Shown here: piece by piece, positions 57,701 to 64,000 of the stretch
How the letters are laid out: every line of letters begins with the position of its first letter
Numbering within the stretch: position 1 is the stretch's first letter
NCBI GenBank assembly: GCA_961205875.1
Contig: OY540816.1
Coordinates: 248,001-312,000 of the forward strand
Reading direction: 5' to 3'
Length of the DNA stretch: 64,000 bases
Source: Sialis fuliginosa
Lineage: Eukaryota; Arthropoda; Insecta; Megaloptera; Sialidae
Notes under the pieces: generated by a model
The model's input: the letters and a program-made list of their open reading frames with translations, nothing else
What the model was told of the DNA's origin: nothing
Database searches by the model: none
Position numbers and translations under genes: made by a program

Positions 57701-58921
57701 ACTAAGGAGCTAAAGCTAGGTAAAAAAATTATTTTTTTATACCAAGGTATGTGGCTAGAGCTGGGCGCAGACCGTTAATTTTTCGGGTCACGTCTGGTCA
57801 GCGATTTTCAAATCTTGAATCGTGAGCGGGCGTGATCGTGAGTCAAATGAAAACAATACGTGACCGTGCGTGAATCCATTTTTTTCGTGCGTGAGTCCGT
57901 GAATATATTTTGAAGCAATTTTTTTTATAAACTTTTTTGATCTTTTTTTAATATCTATGCATAAATATAATAATTTTTAAAAGCACTTGGTCAGTATTGC
58001 CAACTATATCAGAACACCAAAAAAAAGATTTGAAAATGTATTGTAGCTTTATTTTATAATTGTTTTGTTTGCTATTACTGTACTAGAATGCAATTAAGAA
58101 GAAATAATATGAATATAAAATATACACAATATCTTGCACGTAAAAAACATTAATTTTCATCCTTTTAAAATTTAATTTACAACAATCACATTAAATCGTG
58201 TCACGAGCGTGACCCGCCGTGCGTGATCGGACGTGAGTAAAAAAATAGAATTCGTGAGCGAGCGTGATCGTGAATACCTTTTTTGTAACCGTGAGTGAGC
58301 GGGCGTGACTAAAAAATTTTCTCTCGTACGCGTGCGTGACCGTGAGCAAAAATTACTCACGCGCCTAGCTCTAGTTCCAATTATGTATAACAAAGTTAAC
58401 AATGATCACTCGATTCCCATGAACTTCCTGAATATAAAATGAATTATTAGTACATAGAAAATAGGAGAGAAAAACGAGCTATGATGAAAATGAATAAGGA
58501 AAAGTATTTTGACGATGAAAACAATGAAACATGTCTACTTGATTTATTGCTTGATTTGGAAGAATCCGGTGAACTGACACCGCAAGAAGTAAAACACGAT
58601 TGTTTTTTATTTTTTTTTGCGGTATGTAAATAAACATAATAGCTTTATTAACATTAATAATAATAACTTTGTAAACATTTAAGGGTGCAGAAACAACTAC
58701 ATTTACTACTCAAGTGGCTCTGTTAATGATTGCAATGCATTCAGAAGTTCAGGAAAAATTGTACGAAGAAATTAAACACGTTTTAGGTGACTCTGAAAAA
58801 CCAATTGATGCTGAAAATATAAAACAAATGAAATACTTGGAGATGGTGGTAAAAGAAACCATGAGACTTTACACCGCACTTCCTCTACTTGCCCGAAATG
58901 TTACAGAAACTATGTATCTGG
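45581..58921 (+). CDS. CYP4-like cytochrome P450 (seven exons, 3' end outside window)
   Basis: Exons: 45581-45764, 49423-49641, 51951-52145, 53764-53830, 57118-57244, 58451-58621 and 58684-58921. Every junction is GT-AG, and the phases (1, 1, 1, 2, 0, 0, then 1 at the last donor) fit one frame of 400 codons. The order matches microsomal class II CYP4 monooxygenases: membrane anchor (residues 5-24), proline hinge NIPCYPSLPFIG (39-50), C-helix WKPHR (138-142), a WLHFDFIYKFS segment, I-helix AGAETT (321-326) and K-helix ETMR (379-382). CYP4 enzymes typically hydroxylate fatty acids, hormones or xenobiotics using NADPH-P450 reductase; the substrate here is unknown. The heme-Cys exon was not found in 58922-64000, so activity cannot be judged. 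AGAETT replaces the more usual GHDTT type. Confidence 0.85.
45765..46104 (+). repeat. Intron 1 repeat block, left half (copy at 60070-60410)
   Basis: From about 45805, ACATCTGCCAAGTAAATACA and what follows match 60083 onward (ACATCTGCTAAGTAAATGCT). The match continues through TTAGATAA, GGTTAACCATTTAATTTTTA and AATCTAAATCTAAATTTATG. The same block is therefore present in the introns after exon 1 and after exon 7. Confidence 0.75.
46138..47706 (+). mobile_element. Helitron-like element in CYP4 intron 1
   Basis: It begins TCTATATACATATAATAACA after an A. It ends TCCACGCAAGCGAAGCTGCG, then GGTATCAGCTAG and T, a decayed form of the 3' end seen at 6586 and 29931. The left two thirds is a minisatellite; the right third (47230-47670) has three GATCCAGCGGGAAAATATTT-type modules as in the other Helitrons. 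No Rep/helicase coding. Confidence 0.75.
46190..47150. repeat. Minisatellite, about seven units of roughly 134 bp
   Basis: The word TTTTTTGGTC recurs at about 46327, 46462, 46597, 46731, 46866 and 46998, spacings of 132-135 bp; earlier and later units at 46192 and 47116 are more diverged. Each unit also has AAGGGGGTGCAAGGGGGTG-like and TTGAAACTTAAAATAAATAC words. Because the unit is near 135 bp, the minus strand stays open over several repeats (46384-46671 and 46674-47069). These frames are repeat by-products. Confidence 0.88.
48033..48483 (+). repeat. Intron 1 repeat block, right half (copy at 60420-60822)
   Basis: It matches 60420-60822 from ATTTTACAACAAACGTTGTA through CCGACCAAGTTTCA, a GACGGACGGACAGA tract and CTTCGATATTGCGAGGAAGC. 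A third partial copy starts near 63836 at the window's right edge. The GACGGACAGACAGACA tail is like the 3' end of several insect retroelements, but no coding part is present. Confidence 0.75.
48614..49382 (+). mobile_element. Dead mariner element in CYP4 intron 1
   Basis: The ends are inverted over about 65 bp: CAAGGAATAGTTTTATTCAT with GCATACTTT-type words at the left and ATTAATAAAACTATTCCTTG at the right, continuing to AACTTTGTTTTTT. It contains the transposase remnant described separately. It ends about 40 bp before the acceptor of exon 2. Confidence 0.75.
48876..49310 (+). pseudogene. mariner transposase remnant (DD34D type)
   Basis: The plus strand keeps the C-terminal half of a mariner transposase over several frames. 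It shows a KLMVTIWWHRCDLLSFNE-like block (about 48920-48965) where WWD or WWS is expected, then LHNNGQE where LHDNARPH is expected (second catalytic Asp lost). VLHYPPYSPDLAPIDYHLF follows at about 49103-49162, with the third catalytic Asp still present at about 49145. Stop codons follow at 49166-49168 and elsewhere. It is inactive. Confidence 0.7.
49423..49641 (+). CDS. CYP4 exon 2: beta-1 region and B helix
   Basis: Acceptor TTTATTATTTTAG ends at 49422. The exon gives the A-helix/beta segment (IYKLFVSLLDANVDTLKTR), then KIWIGPKLCIVIAKPEYLQT and SSSTIEKAIYFYKN, close to the CYP4 pattern of VWLGPKL, then a segment around a PE dipeptide, then SSS. The donor CCAG|GTGAAT leaves phase 1. The next exon begins with CT, making Ala and continuing SLWKPHRK, so the junction falls just before the C helix. 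Confidence 0.85.
49688..50932. mobile_element. Palindromic element, CACTCATCC family, truncated
   Basis: It starts CACTCATCCAAACAATTAAA after TA, 46 bp beyond the exon 2 donor. It follows the left arm and centre of 22353-24107, then stops partway into the right arm at GAAAGGGTCTTTTAGGAA, where another palindrome begins. It lies in CYP4 intron 2. Confidence 0.8.
50946..51764. mobile_element. Near-perfect 819-bp palindrome in CYP4 intron 2
   Basis: The ends CAGTGCGTTCACGATGAATG and CATCATGAACGCACTG are flanked by TA. A second set of ends, CAGGGTGTCTCAAGAAGAAC and its complement, lies inside at 51070 and 51640. The arms pair almost to the centre (51340-51360). The frames at 51254-51439 (-) and 51270-51779 (+) are the same palindrome read both ways. 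Confidence 0.88.
51951..52145 (+). CDS. CYP4 exon 3: C and D helices
   Basis: Acceptor ATTTTTTTCAG ends at 51950. The exon encodes SLWKPHRKLYQTVFTS (the C-helix W-x3-R that contacts a heme propionate), then EYLKENESQISNKN, FENVSDMLNVMVGKMVC. The donor TGTT|GTAAGT leaves phase 1. No start or stop limits it; it was found by the WKPHRK motif between splice sites and would be missed by a simple ORF scan. Confidence 0.85.
52180..53143 (-). mobile_element. Degraded Helitron-like element in CYP4 intron 3
   Basis: The left end CAAGCTGTGCCCGCGGCTTC resembles the reversed Helitron terminus at 21440 with CTAG decayed to CAAG. The right end GGACAGACAGACAGACGTTG and AGCTTTATAT matches the start at 22277. 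Two reversed copies of the GC-rich module (TATTTTTCCCGCC with CTCGGCTCCTATG, about 52270-52400 and 52445-52570) lie inside. It begins about 35 bp after the exon 3 donor. Confidence 0.65.
53144..53763. other. Rest of CYP4 intron 3
   Basis: CCGGGTGTTCCAGACCACCC at 53146 looks like one end of another CAGGGTGT-type palindrome, but no mirrored partner was found. The intron ends ATCTATTACAG at 53763. Confidence 0.4.
53764..53830 (+). CDS. CYP4 exon 4: short E/F-region exon
   Basis: A 67-bp exon between TTACAG and GTAAGTATT. With the base left by exon 3 it reads FNVMDTKVIDSNRIFKYMKG then AH, matching the CYP4 block around the ETAMG...Y-KA(V)H segment. It ends in phase 2. The usual ETAMG is here NVMDT. 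Confidence 0.78.
53831..55053. other. CYP4 intron 4, left part
   Basis: AT-rich intron. 54630-54970 is a copy of the dispersed repeat at 32597-33110 (GTATTAACGCCGCTGGTGGA is shared). No further exon was found here. Confidence 0.55.
55054..56566. mobile_element. 1.5-kb palindromic element in CYP4 intron 4
   Basis: The ends CAGGGTGGGGCAATAGTGTG and CACTATTGCCCCACCCTG are flanked by TA. The arms (55054-55745 and 55873-56566) are nearly identical, with a 127-bp spacer. Nested CAGGGTGCTACAAAAAAGTG and CAGGGTGTTCAAAATTAATT starts inside each arm suggest repeated insertion into one palindrome before its duplication. Confidence 0.88.
56590..56850 (-). repeat. Inverted copy of the 54630-54970 repeat
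   Basis: TTGTAATTAGAAAATTACAA (56775-56794) and GTATCAAAACT-type words mirror 54630-54800, on the other side of the 1.5-kb palindrome. The palindrome therefore sits between inverted copies of an older repeat. Confidence 0.6.
56851..57117. other. CYP4 intron 4, right end
   Basis: AT-rich, ending with acceptor TTATTCATAG at 57117. Nothing else recognised. Confidence 0.45.
57118..57244 (+). CDS. CYP4 exon 5: F/G region
   Basis: The 127-bp exon completes the AT left by exon 4 to Ile and reads SIGTSCQRMLKFWLHFDFIY, then KFSNQYKIQKYHQDQCNEFT and TW. This fits the CYP4 block R-x2-x-PWLHPDFIF...KEQ...LH-FT. Eight residues lie between AH and RM, as usual. The donor TGG|GTAAGA is in phase 0. The acceptor at 57117 was chosen over CAG at 57141 because only it keeps phase with exon 4. 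Confidence 0.82.
57245..58450. other. CYP4 intron 5
   Basis: It contains a (G)n run at 57687-57698 and a CGTGAGCGGGCGTGATCGTG-rich element at about 57752-58374. The latter's ends, TAGAGCTGGGCGC and GCGCCTAGCTCTA, are inverted, so it is a MITE with no clear target duplication. The minus-strand frame at 58172-58402 is an R/T/S-rich reading of that repeat and not a gene. Confidence 0.6.
58451..58621 (+). CDS. CYP4 exon 6: H helix to start of I helix
   Basis: Acceptor GAATTATTAG ends at 58450, giving phase 0 after exon 5. It reads YIENRREKRAMMKMNKEKYF, then ETCLLDLLLDLEESGELTPQ and EVKHDCFLFFFA, the CYP4 I-ENRR...LDLLL...EEV...FMF(E/A) pattern. Other AGs at 58457 and 58464 break the phase. Donor GCG|GTATGT at 58622. 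Confidence 0.85.
58684..58921 (+). CDS. CYP4 exon 7: I helix to K helix
   Basis: After a 62-bp intron, acceptor CATTTAAG ends at 58683. GAETTTFTTQVALLMIAMHS completes the I-helix oxygen-binding motif AGAETT. SEVQEKLYEEI, then NIKQMKYLEMVVKETMRLYT and LPLLARNV give the J and K helices with the invariant E-x2-R. Donor CTGG|GTAATA at 58922 leaves phase 1. The next exon, expected to begin in the beta-1 strand/PERF region, was not found to position 64000. Confidence 0.88.
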
Positions 58922-60069
58922 GTAATATTTCATTTTATTTATTTATTAAATACTATTTTTAAAGTTTCGCGGTTATTACTTTAAACAGGCTGTCCCGTAA
59001 ACATACAGACAAACTTTGAGGAGTTGTCGAGGATATTGAAACAATATATGAGCCGTTTATTTTGAAAGTGACCTAACTCCATTTATGTTTAAACTGAGAT
59101 ATTAAAGAGTTTACGTTTCAATAAAATTAAAAATATACTTGTAAGATATCAATGTGCCACAAGTGTTTCTAAGGGAGTTAAATTTATAATTACTGTTAAA
59201 ATAACACCAATTATTAAATGAATAATATGTGTTTTTTTACCACAAATGGAGTTAAGCCACTTTCATAATTAACAATTACATTTGTTATTAATTTAAAAGA
59301 ACTCATCTCTATTTGTTGTTAGTTAAAATGCTTCAAATTGAAAAAAAACACTCACTTTATTTTATATTATTTCTTTATAACTCTTAAAAAATTTATACAA
59401 TTCAGGAAATCTATGTATGTATACAGAGTGATTTTTAAGTTTTGAGATTGTTTAATATCTGGAAAACTATGGATTTTTAGGGAAAATATTTGATACAAAA
59501 GTTTCAGGCTTTAGAGGGGCAAAATCAATGGAGGTAACAATTTTAACCTCGAGGGGAGGTTTGAAGGTCATTTTGGGGTCAACAAATTTTTTCAAAGGAA
59601 ATCTATTTATTTTTTTGAAGATTCGTATTTTGCAGAAAAGAAAGATACGTTTGTCTGAAAAGTTTTATAAAAAATTTCAATTTAAAATTTTTTATTTTAT
59701 TTTGTAATGAAATTATAAAAAAAGTTATTTTTTTAAACTGCATTTTTTCTCTTAAGATAATAATTTTAAAATTTTTGATCCCAACGAACCGTTTTAGCAG
59801 TAGAGCCATCTGGGTTTGTGAGGCTTTGTGCAAATACAAATACAAGGACGGAAAAATAAACTTTAATTTGCTCACTCGTCAAAAAAATGATTTTTTATTT
59901 TCCTATAAATAATGTAATACTTAAATAGCTGCTTTGGTAAAAACAACAACATAGAAATTTTCTTAAAGAAAGTTAAATTATGAAATTCTAAGATTTCTTA
60001 AAAAAATATTTTCATTTACATTGTAAGAAGTTAAAGACCAATAAATGGTTCGTCTAGAAATTTTAAAGC
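58922..60069. other. CYP4 intron 7, left part
   Basis: AT-rich. CAAATGGAGTTAAGCCACTT (59246-59265) is a partial inverted match to AAGTGACCTAACTCCATTTA near 59066, so a decayed palindrome may be present. ATACAGAGTGATTTTTAAGT at 59420 resembles a palindrome end. No exon recognised. Confidence 0.4.
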
Positions 60070-60822
60070 AAGTGTAAAAAAACATCTGCTAAGTAAATGC
60101 TCAGTGCTTCCTCGTGCTAAATTCACCAAAGGTAGTTAATTATTCAACAATTTAAATAAAAACCGATAGTGTTTAGATAATTTGCCTGGAATTGGTTAAC
60201 CATTTAATTTTTATACAATTTTACTAAAAAATTTTAGTTCGAAATTTTTCTTAAAACGCACCTGAATATTTTTTCATATATTTTTAATTTTTTGATGATT
60301 ACAATCTAAATCTAAATTTATGCAAACGTCAAAATGACATTTAATATGTCCAAGCAAATATCAACTTAGAAAAACAAAACACGAATTTTTAAAATAAATT
60401 GAGATAAATCTTTGTAAGGGAATATTTTACAACAAACGTTGTAGACCCATATTATAGAAATTTAATGCTCTACAAAAAATATTCTACAAAATTTTCACGT
60501 ACGTTCTTGAGATATCTTGAAAAAATTAATATTTTGGGGTGTCACCCCTCCCCTTACACGCGATTTTGAAATGGGGCCGTCCTCAAGCCAGACCCAACTA
60601 TCCGACCAAGTTTCAATAATATCGGGTCTGTGGTTCATGAGTTATGCGTGTGACAAGGATTCAGTGGACAGACGGACGGACAGACAGACACAGAACGAAA
60701 AGTGTTTGTCTTGACGTGAAACGAATAGATCAATTTAAAATTTTGAAATCGAAGAACATTTTTTTGTCTCAATCTAAAATGATCACAAAACTTCTCGTAT
60801 CTTCGATATTGCGAGGAAGCAA
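60070..60822 (+). repeat. Intron 7 copy of the intron 1 repeat block
   Basis: This matches 45805-46104 and then 48033-48483 with no gap other than the retroposon/Helitron insertion in the first copy. It keeps the single CTTTGTAAGGGAAT target at about 60411-60424. It includes the tail GGACAGACGGACGGACAGAC. Small frames here (60517-60714, 60644-60958) are incidental. Confidence 0.8.
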
Positions 60823-61547
60823 AATTGCCATTATGTTTGAAAGCTTAGAATTTAGTTCCTTCAAAATGTTTTTTAAATTTTTTTTCCACCGAGTCCTGCA
60901 ATTTTCACTTTGTGAGCTTCTACAAACTAAACAAATCGTACAAAAAAAAGCATTTTAAAGTGTACCTGCTTTTCAATTCTTTTAGGGAATTAAAAATTGA
61001 GGGATTTTTACAGAAGCTAAATTCAAAATATCTGCCATTGAACCTATGGGACTTTCTTATACGTAATCTTAACAGTGTACGTGATTCATAAGTTATTATA
61101 ACATATTTCTGACAAACTAATAAAAGATAAAATAAAATGAATGGGACATAAACTATACATAATATTATTCTCTATATTACGAGTATGTATCACATGAATA
61201 TTTTGAACGTTTTTAAAGAAAACGGATGTTTACTCTTGTCAATTTTTGATGATTTAGTTAGAATTTTTTTTTTAAAATAATTATTTAGAATCACCCACAC
61301 AGTTCACTCTCAGTATTACGTATAAGAAAGTCCCACGACACTCATGGCAGATATTTCATTTCTGTTATGAACCATTTGAATTATAATAAAATTATTTTTT
61401 TCAAAAATTATTTTTTCCCAAAAAATGAATAGAACATAAATTATAGATATTGATATTACCTACAATTTTAACGTGACCATTTTTCTCTCTATTTCGCACT
61501 GTTTCAGAGTAATTCGAAAAATTCAAAAATCGATATATGTATGTAGG
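60823..61547. other. AT-rich spacer in presumed intron
   Basis: GGGACTTTCTTATACGTAAT (61048-61067) and its mirror ATTACGTATAAGAAAGTCCC (61314-61333) form an inverted pair about 250 bp apart, probably the core of a small palindromic element. No exon seen. Confidence 0.5.
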
Positions 61548-62723
61548 TTAGACCGGTGCGTTTTGCACGAATGTTTAAAAATCGTTGCGGCACCGGCAAA
61601 ATTGGATAGTCCAACTATCCAAATGAAGATTGCCGAGACCCTAGCTCTGACAGATCACGGGAACAGGTCTCGATATGTTTTGAAAGGTTTAAAAACGTAG
61701 TTAAAAAACCCAGCCTTATCAGTACACAATGCTTCAATTCCCAGCTTCGTTGTAGGTCAAAAATTTAAATCCAAGATACGTAATCTTGTGTATTTTTTTC
61801 CGCTGAATTGAATGGTGCTATTAGTTTTTGGATCAGACGTCAATTTTTGGCGTTACGTAGACTAAATCCGAAATTTATAAACGAAATATGTACTTTTTTG
61901 TATTCAATTTTTGATAAATTTTGTGCGTACAATATTTTTCCATCACAGTTTTTGATTACATATATGATACATAATCTATCCAGTGACTATGTAAAATTAT
62001 TACCATAAGTTTAATTGATTATTTGAAAATCACCGTTCTTCACGTAACAACGCTCATTTTTTTTTCTCCATAAAGCAAAGACAACGGTGCTACTGAATTA
62101 TGCAAGGAAAATCTCGACAGTATATTTAATTTAATAATTTTATACAATTTGATAATTTTTTAGTGATTACGATCGTTCACCAATCATTTAAGCCCGATTT
62201 TGTGATATTTTTAGATTTAAAAAAATCGAAAATTCATTTTTTATCAATGAAAATAATTTCTTAGGGCCAAAGCAATAATACCACCGGATTCTGCAGGAAA
62301 AATCCCAAACAAAAATACGTTTTAAATATTTTTCAGATTGTTTCTGTTCATTTGCAGAGTGCGTAAACAGGGGGTTTACGAAAAATCTCGATTTTCCCGC
62401 TCAGAAAAGTCTACGTAACGCCAAAAATTGACGTCTAATCCAAAAACTAATAGCACCATTCAATTCAGCGGAAAAAAATACACAAGATTACGTATCTTGG
62501 ATTTAAATTTTTGACCTACAACGAAGCTGGGAATTGAAGCATTGTGTACTGATAAGGCTGGGTTTTTGAACTACGTTTTTAAACCTTTCAAAACATATCG
62601 AGACCTGTTCCCGTGATCTGTCAGAGCTAGGGTCTCGGCAATCTTCATTTGGATAGTTGGACTATCCAATTCTGCCGGTGCCGCAACGATTTTTAAACAT
62701 TCGTGCAAAACGCACCGGTCTAA
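61548..62723. mobile_element. Foldback element, 1176 bp, TGTAGG repeats at both ends
   Basis: TTAGACCGGTGCGTTTTGCA at the left mirrors TGCAAAACGCACCGGTCTAA at the right. The arms are about 320 bp (to about 61865 and from about 62403) with a 540-bp spacer. TGTAGG precedes (61542-61547) and follows (62724-62729), a possible 6-bp target duplication. The 66-residue frame at 61808-62008 and the 75-residue frame at 61473-61700 lie in this element and are not genes. Confidence 0.82.
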
Positions 62724-63835
62724 TGTAGGTGAACATCCGTATCCGGTCGAAAGACCGTTTTCAAAAATAGAATGTTTTCTTCCCAGATAAAAATTAATCT
62801 TAAATATAAAATTTCACCCTTCTACGATTTGTCGTATTTGAGTTACAGCGCTCACAGATCGACAGACAGACAGACATCATGGTGAAAATAGTCAGAATGG
62901 ATTCAGGGTAGGTCAAAATGGATAATTCCATCAAAATCCGGATTTCGAAAAAAATCGGCTTCACTATAAGGTACTGGCACCAGTCTTGGCAAGGAACCCA
63001 GTAATGGCAAATTTTTAATTAAATTTACTGAATTAAAAAAACCTATGTGTTGATATTTGATTACTACCATTTCTGAATATTAATCTATATACATTTAACT
63101 GTCTTACAGCCTGATTTGATGATAATCGACCAACAGATGTCAAAATGGTGGACATTTAGACTAATTATTAGTATAATTTATTTGTTAATTATTATATTAT
63201 CATAGCAACTGCTTTACATTGTTTCAAAGATGATTCATTCTTTTATATAATTTGTGTGGTAGTACTTATTATTTTGTAATCATTAGCAAGTGTCCATCAC
63301 TGCGTGCTCATTACTGGTTTTACTTTATCCATTACTGGAGAAAAAAAATAAACAAAATAAAAAGCTATAATTTAAAAAAGAAACTATATTTGTGGACTTT
63401 GGTAACTAAATTAATTAAATAAAGAGTTAACTACTTGTTTTATTACTAACATGAGTTCATGAGAATTGCAATTACATTACATCTAAGCTTTTCAAATGGT
63501 TGTATACTTTATTGGCCTGTATTTTTTTTAAATATCAATGAAAATAAAAATTTTAATTTGTACTTTCAAAATGAAAATTATAACTAACACTGTAGCAAAA
63601 ATAGAGAGATTTCAACGGAATTACACGTATTGAAGGTCTCTGAACCACGTACGACCATTATCTCAATGACGTCTGTGTGTCTGTGAACGCTCTACAGCCA
63701 AAATGATGAGACTTACAGAAATTTTAAACTTAAGGTTCTTGTATACCTACTCTAGATGTGCACCTCCTATTTTTGAAAACCATCACTAAACCGGAAACGG
63801 ATGTTTACTGATGTCAATTTTTGAATTTTTCGAAT
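62724..63835. other. AT-rich end of window, presumed intron
   Basis: GATCGACAGACAGACAGACA at 62857-62876 is a retroelement-tail-like tract. The remainder has no exon, including no heme-binding F-x2-G-x3-C-x-G coding signature. Confidence 0.45.
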
Positions 63836-64000
63836 TATTTAATATGTCAAAATAAATATCAATTAAAAAAAACAGACGATTTTTTAAAGTAAATAGAGAT
63901 AAATCTTTATTGTTCTTGAGATATCTTAAAAAAATATATTTTGGGATGTCATCTCTCCCCCTTACACACGATTTTTTTTGATTTTGAAATGGGACCGCCC
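63836..64000 (+). repeat. Third, partial copy of the CYP4 intron repeat block
   Basis: TATGTCAAAATAAATATCAA, then TTGAGATATCTTAAAAAAAT and CCCTTACACACGATTTT match 60340-60580 and 48110-48195. It runs off the right edge. Confidence 0.65.

Noticed and set aside
58172-58402. R/S/T-rich minus-strand frame
   Set aside because: Reading of CGTGAGCG-type repeats within a MITE in CYP4 intron 5.

Overview
This is eukaryotic nuclear DNA, almost certainly from an insect. It is very AT-rich, and its genes are split by GT-AG introns. It carries a CYP4-type cytochrome P450, a tandem pair of C2H2 zinc-finger genes, and a dense load of DNA transposons (hAT-like, piggyBac-like, Tc1/mariner-like, pogo-like, Helitrons and long palindromic elements). 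The insect order cannot be fixed from the sequence alone. No rRNA, tRNA, CRISPR or bacterial-type operon was seen.

Layout. Positions 1-10.8 kb are nested mobile elements: a hAT-like foldback element cut by the left window edge (1-3406); a duplicated block (3407-6586, second copy 27749-29931) that ends on a Helitron 3' terminus; a clean 990-bp hAT insertion present only in the first copy; and a 2.2-kb foldback (8506-10747) carrying the fossil of a transposon-type protein ORF. Positions 13.9-19.4 kb hold two related zinc-finger genes made by tandem duplication, of which only the second has a recognisable first exon and promoter. From 19.8 to 45.5 kb I recognise no intact host gene. That stretch contains a piggyBac-like insertion with a paralogous empty site, Helitrons, hAT elements with 8-bp target duplications, several 0.8-2 kb palindromes, and remnants of Tc1/mariner-like and pogo-like transposases.

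From 45.58 kb to beyond 58.92 kb lies a plus-strand CYP4-like P450. I assembled seven exons whose splice phases all agree. They encode about 400 residues, from the N-terminal membrane anchor through the C-helix WxxxR, the I-helix AGAETT and the K-helix ExxR. The exons for the PERF region and the heme-cysteine loop were not found and presumably lie to the right of the window. Its introns are full of transposable elements: a Helitron with a 134-bp minisatellite, a dead mariner, two or more long palindromes, and a repeat block shared between the first intron and the one after exon 7. A 249-bp piggyBac-type MITE ends 37 bp before the start codon.

The notable features are genomic rather than metabolic. 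A roughly 150-bp GC-rich module is shared by Helitrons and foldback elements. Many long perfect-ended palindromes lie inside and outside transcribed regions. Several insertions can be ordered in time because duplicated copies preserve the empty sites.
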